Positions 1 through 7,835 of a stretch of DNA of 64,000 nucleotides are shown piece by piece. The stretch spans positions 124,001-188,000 of the forward strand of contig NZ_JBAHWA010000001.1 of assembly GCF_036697405.1 (NCBI RefSeq). Direction: 5' to 3'. The notes under the pieces were generated by a model, which saw only the letters and a program-made list of their open reading frames with translations, was not told the DNA's origin and made no database searches. The stretch comes from Lysobacter sp036697405 (GTDB taxonomy: Bacteria > Pseudomonadota > Gammaproteobacteria > Xanthomonadales > Xanthomonadaceae). Each line of letters opens with the position of its first letter. The first letter of the stretch is position 1. Both the position numbers and the translations under genes were made by a program.

Positions 1-10
1 CGGTTCGCAC

Positions 11-244
11 TCAGGTCGCAGGCTCGAGCGGGAGCAACGGCGCCCGGCCCATGCGCAGGGACAGCAAGCCCTTGAGCTGCTCGAGATCGGCGCTCTCATA
101 GGCGTAGGCGGTGAGGTTTTGGGGGCCGTGGTAGTACTCGTAACGATGGCCGTCCTGGCTGCGGCGGATGCTGCCGACCCGCCGGCCGTCGCAGTACACG
201 TCGACGGCACTCGCGCTAGGTCCACTGCGAAACGTGATGTGCAT
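11..244 (-). CDS. Small conserved hypothetical protein (YYHG family, copy 1)
   Basis: Encodes 77 residues that I do not recognise as a named family. It has no signal peptide or membrane segment. The centre reads GSIRRSQDGHRYEYYHG followed by AYAYESADLEQLKGLL. A close relative lies at 6102-6341 (GWIRRSADQARFEYYHG, then AYAYSNSSLDELKRLL), so this is a paralogous pair with the same core: two beta-like strands, an aromatic EYYHG motif and an amphipathic C-terminal helix. The ATG is preceded on the minus strand by a purine-rich GGAGGAGACC segment, a good ribosome binding site. The pairing supports this being a real gene; the function is unknown. Confidence 0.7.
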   Translation of the reverse strand: MHITFRSGPSASAVDVYCDGRRVGSIRRSQDGHRYEYYHGPQNLTAYAYESADLEQLKGLLSLRMGRAPLLPLEPAT

Positions 245-468
245 GGTCTCCTCCTGGAAACGAACCGAGAGCGGATGGTGCGTATCGCGGCGTGGAGAGC
301 GCGTCAGAGTCGCGCTGCGGATTCAGCCCGTTAAGCATGAAATCGTGAACCGTTAATGTTCGTGCCGGCGTGAGGTTAAAGAGAAATTATTCACGCCCGA
401 TCGATGCGCGCACCGATAAAAATCCGGGAGCCGATACGGTTTGCGACGAACGATCAGGAGTCCGAATC

Positions 469-1458
469 ATGAGCAGCAAGACCTCCAAGGCCGCGCGCGA
501 GACCGCGCAGCGGCAACGCAGGATCCAGGCGCGAATGGACGACAAGGATCGCGAAGCGCCCGCCAAGCCCAACGCCGGACCCAAGGCCGTGCAGGCCGGC
601 GCGCGCGAGCAGCCGCGCAATCCGATGCCGGCCCAGCACCTGCGCAAGCCCGGCAACGAGCATGAGCTGGCGTTGCAACCGCGCTTCCTGGCGCCCGACT
701 ACCGCGGCAGCGCCAAGTTGGAAGGGCAGGTGGCGCTGATCACCGGCGGCGATTCGGGCATCGGACGCGCGGTAGCGGTGCTGTTCGCGCGCGAGGGCGC
801 GGACGTGGCCATCGTTTACCTGGACGAACACGAGGACGCGGCCGAGACCCGGCGCTATGTCGAGCAGGAAGGGCGCCGCTGCCTGGCCCTGGCCGGCGAC
901 GTGCGGGATTCGGCGTTCTGCGAGCAGGCGGTGGAGCGCACCCTCGCGGCCTACGGCCGGCTCGACGTGCTGGTCAACAACGCGGCCTTCCAATTGCACA
1001 GCGAACGCCTGGAAGACCTCGGCGACGACCATCTGCAGGAGACCCTGCAGACCAATATCGCCGGCTATTTCCACATGGCGCGCGCGGCCCTGCCGCACCT
1101 CGAACGCGGCGCCTCGATCATCAACAGCGGCTCGCAGACCGGCTTGTTCGGCAGCAAGGCGCTGCTGGACTATTCGGCCACCAAGGGCGCGATCCACGCT
1201 TTCACCAAGGCCCTGGCCAGCAACCTGCTGGAGCGCGGCATCCGCGTCAATGCGGTCGCGCCGGGCCCGGTGTGGACGCCGCTGAATCCCGCCGACCGGC
1301 CGGCGCAGGAGGTCGCCGAGTTCGGCCAGGACAGCGACATGGGCCGCCCGGCGCAGCCGGAGGAAATATCGCCGGCCTACGTGTTCCTGGCCTCGCCGGT
1401 GTGTTCGTCCTATGTCAACGGCATCGTACTGCCGGTGATGGGCGGGCCGCACGGCTAG
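469..1458 (+). CDS. SDR-family oxidoreductase, general-stress-protein-39 type
   Basis: A 329-residue short-chain dehydrogenase/reductase. The first 85 or so residues are a basic, disordered leader rich in Lys, Arg, Ala and Gln. The Rossmann fold then begins with VALITGGDSGIGRAVA (NAD(P) binding), followed by the structural NNAA motif, the catalytic serine in NSGSQTG and the YSATKGA Tyr-Lys pair. This layout, including the GGDSGIGRA variant and the long leader, fits the YhdF/YdaD general stress protein 39 group; the substrate is unknown. I chose the ATG at 469 because AGGAG sits 8 bases upstream; an in-frame start 33 codons earlier has no ribosome binding site. It stands alone and converges with the fasciclin gene. 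Confidence 0.85.
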   Translation: MSSKTSKAARETAQRQRRIQARMDDKDREAPAKPNAGPKAVQAGAREQPRNPMPAQHLRKPGNEHELALQPRFLAPDYRGSAKLEGQVALITGGDSGIGRAVAVLFAREGADVAIVYLDEHEDAAETRRYVEQEGRRCLALAGDVRDSAFCEQAVERTLAAYGRLDVLVNNAAFQLHSERLEDLGDDHLQETLQTNIAGYFHMARAALPHLERGASIINSGSQTGLFGSKALLDYSATKGAIHAFTKALASNLLERGIRVNAVAPGPVWTPLNPADRPAQEVAEFGQDSDMGRPAQPEEISPAYVFLASPVCSSYVNGIVLPVMGGPHG

Positions 1459-1516
1459 AACCTCGCCCTTGCGTAGCGGCGCCCGCGCGGATGTTCGGCG
1501 TCGGGCCGACGACGGA

Positions 1517-1540
1517 ACGGCGGGGCCTGAGCCCCGCCGT
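1517..1540. terminator. Bidirectional hairpin between convergent genes
   Basis: A perfect 10-bp stem (ACGGCGGGGC and its complement) with a CTGA loop lies between the convergent SDR and fasciclin genes. There is no T-run, so it is a probable rather than classical Rho-independent terminator. Confidence 0.5.
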
Positions 1541-1559
1541 CCAGATCGAGCTTCGGAAC

Positions 1560-2003
1560 TTATTGCTTGGTCGGAACATTGACCTTGTCGATGCCGTGGA
1601 TGATGCCGTTGCTGGAACCGATGTCGGCCGTGGTGACCAAGGCACCGTCGATGCTGAGCTGGTCGTCGACCATCTTGATCGGAGCGGACTGACCGTTGAC
1701 GGTCTTGGCCTTTTCCCATTTGCCGATATCGGCCACCGGCCGGCGGCCGCTGACGACGTGGTAGTTCAGCAGCGAGACCAGCTCCTGCTTGTTCTCGGGC
1801 TTGAACAGGTTCTCCAGTTCGCCGGCCGGCAGCTTTTCGAAGGCCGCGTCGGTGGGCGCGAACAGGGTGAACGGACCGACGCCGCGCAGGGTGTCGCTCA
1901 TGCCGGCACGGTCCAGGGCCTGGCCGAAGGTCTTGAACGAACCGTTGGCGGCGGCGGTGTCGACCAAGTTCTGGCTGTTGGGAGTGCTGTTGTTGGTGTT
2001 CAT
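1560..2003 (-). CDS. Fasciclin (FAS1) domain protein
   Basis: Encodes 147 residues, nearly all one FAS1 domain: NLVDTAAANGSFKTF near residue 12, the H1-type motif FTLFAPTDAAFEKLP in the middle, and NYHVVSG followed by the second conserved block NGIIHGIDKV at the end. FAS1 domains act in cell adhesion or matrix interaction, usually outside the cell. This protein lacks a recognisable signal peptide, so its location is unclear. I chose the ATG at 2003; an upstream TTG at 2033 would add ten residues without improving similarity. It is monocistronic. Confidence 0.88.
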   Translation of the reverse strand: MNTNNSTPNSQNLVDTAAANGSFKTFGQALDRAGMSDTLRGVGPFTLFAPTDAAFEKLPAGELENLFKPENKQELVSLLNYHVVSGRRPVADIGKWEKAKTVNGQSAPIKMVDDQLSIDGALVTTADIGSSNGIIHGIDKVNVPTKQ

Positions 2004-2600
2004 GCGATGAATGCCTTTGAGTGCGATCCGCAAGCGAGCCGAATCGGGAACGGCCGTGGCCGCGACTCCCGCGTGGCGGGAGAGAAAGGCTCAGTGCGGG
2101 TAAGGGAGGAGGCGTGCAGCGCGGCTGAGTGGCCGTTACGACCTTGCGTCGTAGTGCCTGCGCAGCATGCGCTCGGTGCCGTTACCTATTCGTGATTCGA
2201 GCGCCATCGCCGCACCCGCATTCGTCCGCTGCGCTCGCGACGAGACAGGCTGGGCCTGCCGTTGCGGCGCCCTCGACCGTCGGTCCGAAAGTCCAACGGC
2301 CGCAGGCGGTTGGTGCTAGCTTGAGGGTGCCTTCAAGGGCTGCGGCACAACATGTGCTACGGGATCTTGTCCGCTCCAGCGAGACGATCTCATGAATCCG
2401 GTCAAGCGTCACCGTGTCGTCCGCCTCGCCGTTGTGTCTGCGCGCGAGTCCGACTCGTATTCCCGTCCTGCCATCGAATCGGCGGAGAACGAAGGCTGGC
2501 CCACGCAATGCTTAGGCGTTCAGCTCGCGCGGCTCCTGCGCGCGCCGACGACGCCACGCCCGCACTCGGGTCGGCGATTGCCGCGCAGCGAGCCGGCGCC
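2004..2600. other. Long intergenic region, no gene recognised
   Basis: About 600 bases separate the fasciclin gene from the next gene. Frames on both strands are open only because of base composition and read as Arg/Ala/Cys-rich sequence without recognisable motifs. It must hold the divergent promoters of both neighbours. I see no repeat of the families found elsewhere in the window. Confidence 0.5.
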
Positions 2601-2939
2601 ATGCTGACGAGCAGCGGCCAGACCCTGTCCGCCCTGGTTTGCTTCGTCTCGGCCATGGCGCTGGAAAGCGCGGTCTGGTTGCGTTTCAGACGCCGCCTGC
2701 AGCGGCGACATCCCAAGCAATGGGCGCATGCCGCACAGCCGCCGCAATGGCAGGACCGGACCCTGTTCAGCGCGCGCGAGACCATGCTCTACCTGAAAGA
2801 CTATGCCTTCGTGTCCAGTCAGGACGCGAACGGCATCCGCTACTGCGCGCGCCATCGCGCGACGATGCTGGCGGTCTATTGGATCACCGCTGTGGCCGGC
2901 GTCGCCTTGCTGGTCAGCGTGGCGACGACCGGATGGTAG
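2601..2939 (+). CDS. Small membrane protein of unknown function
   Basis: Encodes about 112 residues if it starts at the ATG at 2601; an in-frame ATG at 2508 would add 31 low-complexity Ala/Arg residues. Hydrophobic segments lie at residues 8-25 (LSALVCFVSAMALESAVWL) and at the C-terminus (AVYWITAVAGVALLVSVA), with a soluble basic middle containing RETMLYLKDYAFVSS. This predicts two membrane helices with a cytoplasmic or periplasmic loop. I do not recognise the family. It is closely followed by an 84-residue protein at 2948, so the two are probably co-transcribed. Confidence 0.55.
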   Translation: MLTSSGQTLSALVCFVSAMALESAVWLRFRRRLQRRHPKQWAHAAQPPQWQDRTLFSARETMLYLKDYAFVSSQDANGIRYCARHRATMLAVYWITAVAGVALLVSVATTGW

Positions 2940-2947
2940 GGCGGGCG

Positions 2948-3202
2948 ATGCAAGGGGACGGCGACAGGACCAGCAATGGGCGGCTGTTCGAGCGCTACCG
3001 TGGCGTGCGCTACGAAATCGGCATCGCCGGACATCGCGGCGGCCTTTTCGACCCCAAGGCCTGGGTGGACGGTTGCGAGTTCAGGATCGTCGGCGCGCGT
3101 GGCGGTTCCTATGCGCTGGCCCTGGCCGACATCCGCGGCCGGGTGGAGCGGCAGATCGGGCGGATGCTGGGTGGACTGGAATGCGCGGACCAAGCCCTGT
3201 AA
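2948..3202 (+). CDS. Hypothetical protein, 84 residues
   Basis: A short soluble protein starting 8 bases after the stop of the upstream membrane protein, which suggests an operon. Readable segments are RYRGVRYEIGIAGHRGG, near residues 17-33, and an ALADIRGRVERQIGRML helix near the end. I recognise no family. The start has only a weak purine tract. Length, coupling and codon use support it, but it could be spurious. Confidence 0.5.
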   Translation: MQGDGDRTSNGRLFERYRGVRYEIGIAGHRGGLFDPKAWVDGCEFRIVGARGGSYALALADIRGRVERQIGRMLGGLECADQAL

Positions 3203-3269
3203 ACCGGATACTGGCGATGCGGCGATCCATGCCCCCGTCCTCCGTCATCGCGGCCAGGAGAGGCTAGTC

Positions 3270-3608
3270 ATGTTTCAGAAGAACGACGGCGAGTTCCAGT
3301 TCGCCTACGCCGGCTACGGGTCCTCGCGCGGCGACAAGCTGGCGCCGACGGTCGAGGTCGGCGATCAGGTCATCTTGCGCGTCGACGCCGGCGACGAACT
3401 CGATCACCAGTTGATCGTGCGCGTGCGCACCGCGGCGCCGGGACAGGACTATATGGGCGCCGTCGAGGGCTTCGAGGAACTGTCCGAACGCGTGGCCGGT
3501 TTCCCGCGCGGGCAGATGGTCCGCTTCGCCCACGACGAGATCCATTTCTGCGACAAGTCGGGCATGCGCACGCCGGATCGCGGCCCCGGCCGGCGCGAAG
3601 CGGTGTAG
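3270..3608 (+). CDS. Hypothetical soluble protein
   Basis: Encodes 112 residues starting at an ATG with a strong AGGAGAGG site at 3256-3263. The protein is acidic: a beta-rich first half (VGDQVILRVDAGDELDHQLIV), then GFEELSERVAGFPRGQMVRF and EIHFCDKSG, with a charged tail. No membrane segment or signal peptide is seen. I do not recognise the family. The ribosome binding site and codon pattern make it a real gene. It converges with the LytTR response regulator gene. Confidence 0.7.
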   Translation: MFQKNDGEFQFAYAGYGSSRGDKLAPTVEVGDQVILRVDAGDELDHQLIVRVRTAAPGQDYMGAVEGFEELSERVAGFPRGQMVRFAHDEIHFCDKSGMRTPDRGPGRREAV

Positions 3609-3634
3609 GCGGCGCGGCCGGCGCCCGCGCGGGA

Positions 3635-4402
3635 TCACTCCGACCGGGTCGTCGCCAGCCGCAGGAAAGCCTCGTGCTGGTAGCGGCTCATGCGCAGTTG
3701 CTGGCCGGTGTCCATGGTGACCACGTGGTGGCCGTTGAACCAGGGGTGGATGGCCCGGACCCGGCGCAGGTTGACGATCGCCGAGCGGTGGACGCGGGCG
3801 AAGTGGCGCGGGTCCAGGCGCGCGGCGAGCGCGGCCATGGTCTCGCGCAGTTCGTGCACGCGATCGGCCAGGTGGATCTGCACGATGTTGCGGCTGGCCT
3901 TGATCCAGACGATGTCCTCCACCGGGATGAAGACCAAGTGCTCGTCCACGCGCACCGGGATGCGCTCCAGATAGTCGTCGCGGCGGCGCAGGGCTTCCAG
4001 CGCCTGCAGGATCTGCGCCGAGGGCAGGGCGCCGGCCGGCGACAGGCGCGCCTTCGCGCGTTGCAGGGTGGCGGCGAAGCGTTCGCGGCTGAAGGGCTTG
4101 ACCAGGTAGTCGACCGCGTTGGCCTCGAAGGCGCGCACGGCGTATTGCTCGTAGGCGGTGACGAAGACCGTCGCCGGCATGCGCTCGGCGCCGATCGTGG
4201 CGACCACGTCCAGGCCGGTCATCGCCGGCATCTGGATGTCCAGGAACACCAGGTCGGGCCGCTGGCCGCGGATCGCGACCACCGCCGAGGCGCCGTCGCC
4301 GCATTCGCCCAGCAGTTCGATCTGCGGATCGTCGCGCAGCAGGCGCACGATCGCGTGGCGCGCGATCGGCTCGTCGTCGATCACCAGCGCGGTCAGACTC
4401 AT
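3635..4402 (-). CDS. LytTR-family response regulator
   Basis: A 255-residue two-domain regulator. Residues 1-120 form a CheY-like receiver with the acidic pair DDE at residues 9-11, phospho-acceptor Asp55 in VFLDIQMPAMTG, the switch Thr in FVTAYEQYA and Lys in LVKPFS. Residues 150-250 are a LytTR DNA-binding domain (VEDIVWIKASRNIVQIHL, then HFARVHRSAIVNL). Such regulators control surface, virulence or secretion genes and bind DNA through beta strands. Its ATG overlaps the stop of the sensor kinase gene as ATGA (4399-4402), so the two form one translationally coupled unit. The target genes are not evident here. Confidence 0.93.
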   Translation of the reverse strand: MSLTALVIDDEPIARHAIVRLLRDDPQIELLGECGDGASAVVAIRGQRPDLVFLDIQMPAMTGLDVVATIGAERMPATVFVTAYEQYAVRAFEANAVDYLVKPFSRERFAATLQRAKARLSPAGALPSAQILQALEALRRRDDYLERIPVRVDEHLVFIPVEDIVWIKASRNIVQIHLADRVHELRETMAALAARLDPRHFARVHRSAIVNLRRVRAIHPWFNGHHVVTMDTGQQLRMSRYQHEAFLRLATTRSE

Positions 4403-5511
4403 GCGGCGACGTGCTCCGGCGCCTCGTCGGCTTCTTCGATCTCGCGGTGGGGCAGGCGGATGCGGCAGGCCACGCCGCTGGGCCAGATCATGTCCAGGCG
4501 CAGTTCGGCGCCGCTGCCGTAGAGCTCCTTGAGGCGCAGGCGGGTGTTGGACAGGCCGATGCCGTGTCCCAGCGGATCGCCGCCTTCCTCCAGCGTGCTG
4601 TTGCGGTTGCGCACGTCGATGCACAGCTGGCCGTCCTCTCGCCGTGCCTCGATCTCGATGCAGTCGTCGCCCACGCGCCGGCCGATGCCGTGGCGGATCG
4701 CGTTCTCGACGATGGGCTGCAGGAGCAGGCTGGGCACGGCGCAGTCGAGGGCGTCGGGGGCGACGTAGATGCGCGTGCTCAGACGGTCCTTGAAGCGCAT
4801 GCGCTGGATGCCGAGATACAGGTCGAGCAGGGCCAGCTCGCGGCGCAGGCTGATCTCCTGGCCGTCGTAGTCCTCCAGGAAGGCGCGCAGCAGCTCGCTC
4901 AGGCGCAGCAGCATGTCCTCGGCCGAGAGCTTGTCCTCGTCCAGCAGGGTCACGATCGCGTGCAGGGTGTTGAACAGGAAGTGCGGTTGCAACTGGGTCT
5001 TGAGCACCTGCAGACGCGACTGCGCCAGTTCGGTGGCGAGCCGGCTGGCTTCGAGTTCGCGACGCGCCTGCTCGGCGCGGAAGTGCAGGGTCTGCTGGAT
5101 CGCCAGCAGGAAGCCGTAGGTGAGCACGCCGGTGGCGAAGTGCTTGCTCACGAACTGCCAGAACTGCTCGGAGAAGCTGCTGGACTCGGTCAGGCTGGAC
5201 ACCAGCGCGCCGATGATCATGGCCAGCAGGGTCGTGCCCAGGCCCGCGGCGAACTGCCTGCCCAGCGAGCGCAGGTCCAGCGGGATGGCGATCGGGTAGC
5301 GCGCGCCCAGGCGGAACACCAGCGGCGCCAGCGCCGCCCAGGTGTACCACTGGATCATCGACCAGCGCAGGTAGTCGGAGGCGGCCCAGGTGCCGCCGCC
5401 GCCGATCGCGTCGTGCAGGAAGCCCTGCACCGCGAACGCCACGACCACCACCGTCCACAGCGCCAGGTAGCGGGACAGGCCAATTTCGGTGCTGCCGAGG
5501 CGGACGTTCAT
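4399..5511 (-). CDS. LytS/YehU-type sensor histidine kinase
   Basis: A 370-residue membrane kinase. Hydrophobic segments near residues 14-32, 54-68, 88-107 and 124-141 give about four membrane helices. A linker helix leads to the His_kinase motif LQPHFLFNTLHA with phospho-acceptor His177. The ATP-binding region carries LLLQPIVENAIRHG (N box) and GHGIGLSNTRLRL (G box). This is the minimal architecture of kinases paired with LytTR regulators, with no periplasmic sensing domain, so the signal is probably sensed within the membrane. I used the ATG at 5511 because upstream in-frame sequence is low complexity. The next gene in the operon is its cognate regulator. Confidence 0.92.
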   Translation of the reverse strand: MNVRLGSTEIGLSRYLALWTVVVVAFAVQGFLHDAIGGGGTWAASDYLRWSMIQWYTWAALAPLVFRLGARYPIAIPLDLRSLGRQFAAGLGTTLLAMIIGALVSSLTESSSFSEQFWQFVSKHFATGVLTYGFLLAIQQTLHFRAEQARRELEASRLATELAQSRLQVLKTQLQPHFLFNTLHAIVTLLDEDKLSAEDMLLRLSELLRAFLEDYDGQEISLRRELALLDLYLGIQRMRFKDRLSTRIYVAPDALDCAVPSLLLQPIVENAIRHGIGRRVGDDCIEIEARREDGQLCIDVRNRNSTLEEGGDPLGHGIGLSNTRLRLKELYGSGAELRLDMIWPSGVACRIRLPHREIEEADEAPEHVAA

Positions 5512-5719
5512 CGTGGGCCGGAAGGCGGGGAGTGTCCGCATCCTAGGCGCAGCGCGGGCCGGCTGGAAGCGTCGCAGGCGCCGACTACGATTCGCCCTCG
5601 CGCTGCGACGATTCGTCCCGGATCGCTTTCGCGGCGGGCTAGGGACTGCCTTGATGGACGCGCCGACCGCCGCGCATGCGCGCGGGCCGCGGCATCCTCC
5701 ATCCAGCCGGAGCCCCGCC

Positions 5720-6082
5720 ATGCAGATCCGTTTCGCCGTCGTCGCCGTCCCCTTGTGCGTCGCCGCCATCGGCGCCGCGAACGCCCATGCCCGCGGCCGC
5801 TATCTGGAGCTGATCAACCGCGCCCACGACAGCGTGGTCGCGGTGGCGGTCGCCGACGCCGGCCGGTCCGAGTTCCGCGCCGCGGTCATCGGCGAGCCGC
5901 TGCGCGGCGGCGGCGCTTCGACCACCATCGAGCTGGACGGCGACGCCTGCCTGCGCGATTTGCGGGTCGCGTTCGGCGACGGCCGCAGCCAGCTCTATCG
6001 CGAGGTCGACGTCTGCCGCCGGCAACGTCTGCAGTTGCGTCCCTTTCCACACGAGCGCGAGGCGGCTGCGACGGCGCGCTAG
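5720..6082 (+). CDS. Secreted hypothetical protein
   Basis: Encodes 120 residues. Residues 1-25 (MQIRFAVVAVPLCVAAIG, then ANAHA) are a classical Sec signal peptide ending in an A-x-A type site. The mature part is about 95 residues with one pair of cysteines (CLRDLRV and VDVCRRQ) that could form a disulfide. The core SVVAVAVADAGRSEFRAAVIG and TTIELDGDACLRDLRV look beta-rich. I do not recognise the family. It is transcribed divergently from the two-component pair and could be its target, but that is only inference from position. Confidence 0.7.
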   Translation: MQIRFAVVAVPLCVAAIGAANAHARGRYLELINRAHDSVVAVAVADAGRSEFRAAVIGEPLRGGGASTTIELDGDACLRDLRVAFGDGRSQLYREVDVCRRQRLQLRPFPHEREAAATAR

Positions 6083-6094
6083 CGGCGCGGTTTG

Positions 6095-6120
6095 CACGGG
6101 CCTAGATCATCAGGCCCGTG
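6095..6120. terminator. Hairpin at the shared 3' end of two convergent genes
   Basis: A 9-bp perfect stem, CACGGGCCT with its complement, and an 8-base loop. It includes the last codons of the minus-strand gene at 6102. There is no T-run. Confidence 0.45.
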
Positions 6121-6341
6121 GTCAATAGCGCCGAGCGGGCGACGCGTGCGTTCAACAAGCGTTTGAGCTCGTCCAGGCTGCTGTTGCTGTAGGCGTAGGC
6201 GAAGTCGTTGACGGCGCCGTGGTAGTACTCGAAGCGCGCCTGATCGGCGCTGCGGCGTATCCAGCCGATATGCACGCCGTCGTAGCGCACCTCGATATGC
6301 CAACCCTTGTCCGTAACGATTTCCAGGTAGCCCAGCTCCAT
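6102..6341 (-). CDS. Small conserved hypothetical protein (YYHG family, copy 2)
   Basis: Encodes 79 residues related to the protein at 11-244: IGWIRRSADQARFEYYHG followed by AYAYSNSSLDELKRLLNAR. Copy 1 has GSIRRSQDGHRYEYYHG and ADLEQLKGLLSLR in the same places. Both are soluble, with no signal peptide. Having two copies 6 kb apart in the same orientation suggests a duplicated local gene or a small family dispersed in the genome. The function is unknown. Confidence 0.7.
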   Translation of the reverse strand: MELGYLEIVTDKGWHIEVRYDGVHIGWIRRSADQARFEYYHGAVNDFAYAYSNSSLDELKRLLNARVARSALLTTGLMI

Positions 6342-6694
6342 GCATCCCCCGCACTATCGTGGCGACGGCGGCACCTTGCCTGTGCCTACATGAACGTAAC
6401 GGGTCTCGCGCGCGCAGCGCGTGGGATCGGTATGGGTTTGTGAAAGCGACGTCATCGCGGCCGCGATCGCGAACGACCGATGCTCAGTGCCGGTTCAACA
6501 ATCCACCGGCCTTCGCACGGAGCACGAGCCGATCGGCCGCCGCGGGAGCGGCCAGTCGATCGTCAACGGCGGCGGCGAAGCCACGCTGCCGTTCGGCGGG
6601 GGCGGGCTATCCGTCTACGGACGCGACAACGGCCACATCGGCCTGTCGGTTAATACCGGGATCGAGACCGTGCGCCCGGGGCTGCTGGGGCGGC
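6342..6694. other. Intergenic region with a possible gene remnant
   Basis: No complete gene is seen. A plus-strand frame around 6540-6690 reads protein-like (SIVNGGGEATLPFGGGG, then LSVYGRDNGHIGLSVNTG). It has no convincing start and runs on antisense into the desaturase gene. It may be the decayed 3' end of a lost gene. The evidence is weak. Confidence 0.3.
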
Positions 6695-7828
6695 TCAGGC
6701 CGCCGAGCGGGCCAGCCGCGCGCGCTTGGCCGGCGGGCGGCTGGGCAGGGCGTGGCGCAGGATCCGCCACACCACCTGGCCGAACTGGCGCGGCAGCGAG
6801 CCGGTGTTGTAGTGCTGGCCGTAGCGCGCGCAGATCGCGCGCACGTCCACCGCCATCGCGGCGTAGCGGTGGGCCGGGATGTCGGGGAAGAAGTGGTGTT
6901 CGATCTGGTGGCTGAGGTTGCCGGTCATCAGGTCCATCAGCCTGCCGCCGGTGAGGTTGGACGAGCCGCGCAGTTGGCGCAGGTACCAATGCCCGCGCGA
7001 TTCGCCGGCCACCGATTCCTTGGAGAAGGTTTCGGCGTCGGCGGTGAAGTGGCCGCAGAAGATCACCGTGTAGGTCCACAGGTTGCGCAGCACGTTCGCG
7101 ACCACGTTGCCCAGCAGCACCGGCAGGAAGAACGGGCCGGCCAGCAGCGGGAAGAACAGGTAGTCCTTGAGCACCTGGCGCGCCATCTTGCGGCCGACCG
7201 GGCGGAAGTGCCGGCGCAGCTGCGCGGTGCTGGTCTTGCCGATCCACCAACGGCCCAGGCGCAGGTCCTGGATCGCCACGCCCCATTCGAACAGCAGGGC
7301 GAAGATCACCGCGACGAGGGGCTGGAACAGGTAGTATGGCTTCCAGCGCTGCTCAGGGAACAGACGCAGCAGGCCGTAGCCGATGTCGTCGTCCATGCCG
7401 CGCACGTTGGTCCAGGTGTGGTGCTGATAGTTGTGGGTCTTGCGCCAGTTGTCGCTGGTGCCGGCGATGTCCCATTCGTAGGTCTTGCCGTCCAGGTGCG
7501 GGTCGCGCATCCAGTCGTACTGGCCGTGCATGACGTTGTGGCCCAGCTCCATGTTCTCCAGGATCTTGGACAGGGCCAGCAGCAGCACGCCCAGGATGCA
7601 GGCCGGCCACAGCAGCGCGGGCAGGAAGGCGCCGCCGATCGCGCCGACCATCAGCAGCAGGCGTCCGCCCAGGCCGGTGTAGCGCACCGCCTTGACGATG
7701 GCGCGGATGTAGTCGGCATCGCGCTGGCCGAGCTGGGCGGCGGTGCGCGCGCGCACGCCGTCGAGTTCGACGCCGAAGCGTTCGAGTTCGTCCTGGCTCA
7801 GCACGCGATTGCGGGAGGTCGTGGTCAT
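6695..7828 (-). CDS. desB: Membrane fatty-acid (acyl-CoA) desaturase, DesB-like
   Basis: A 377-residue integral membrane di-iron desaturase. The three histidine boxes are visible: HNVMH at residues 97-101, HNYQHH at 132-137 and HQIEHH at 307-312. Hydrophobic stretches near residues 55-90 and 165-250 supply the membrane helices. The family inserts a cis double bond into acyl chains using O2 and electrons from a reductase. That reductase is the gene immediately upstream (7836-8951, 7-base gap), with a FabR/DesT repressor divergent to both, the same arrangement as desT-desCB of Pseudomonas aeruginosa. Regulation is probably by the operator at 8960-8998. The exact acyl substrate and double-bond position are inferred from context. 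Confidence 0.9.
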   Translation of the reverse strand: MTTTSRNRVLSQDELERFGVELDGVRARTAAQLGQRDADYIRAIVKAVRYTGLGGRLLLMVGAIGGAFLPALLWPACILGVLLLALSKILENMELGHNVMHGQYDWMRDPHLDGKTYEWDIAGTSDNWRKTHNYQHHTWTNVRGMDDDIGYGLLRLFPEQRWKPYYLFQPLVAVIFALLFEWGVAIQDLRLGRWWIGKTSTAQLRRHFRPVGRKMARQVLKDYLFFPLLAGPFFLPVLLGNVVANVLRNLWTYTVIFCGHFTADAETFSKESVAGESRGHWYLRQLRGSSNLTGGRLMDLMTGNLSHQIEHHFFPDIPAHRYAAMAVDVRAICARYGQHYNTGSLPRQFGQVVWRILRHALPSRPPAKRARLARSAA

Positions 7829-7835
7829 GGCGGGG

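Noticed and set aside
119..356. Short plus-strand frames opposite the first YYHG gene
   Set aside because: They are antisense to a gene that has a paralogue and a good ribosome binding site.
2182..2508. 108-residue minus-strand frame in the fasciclin upstream region
   Set aside because: Arg/Ala-rich, no recognisable motif, no ribosome binding site.
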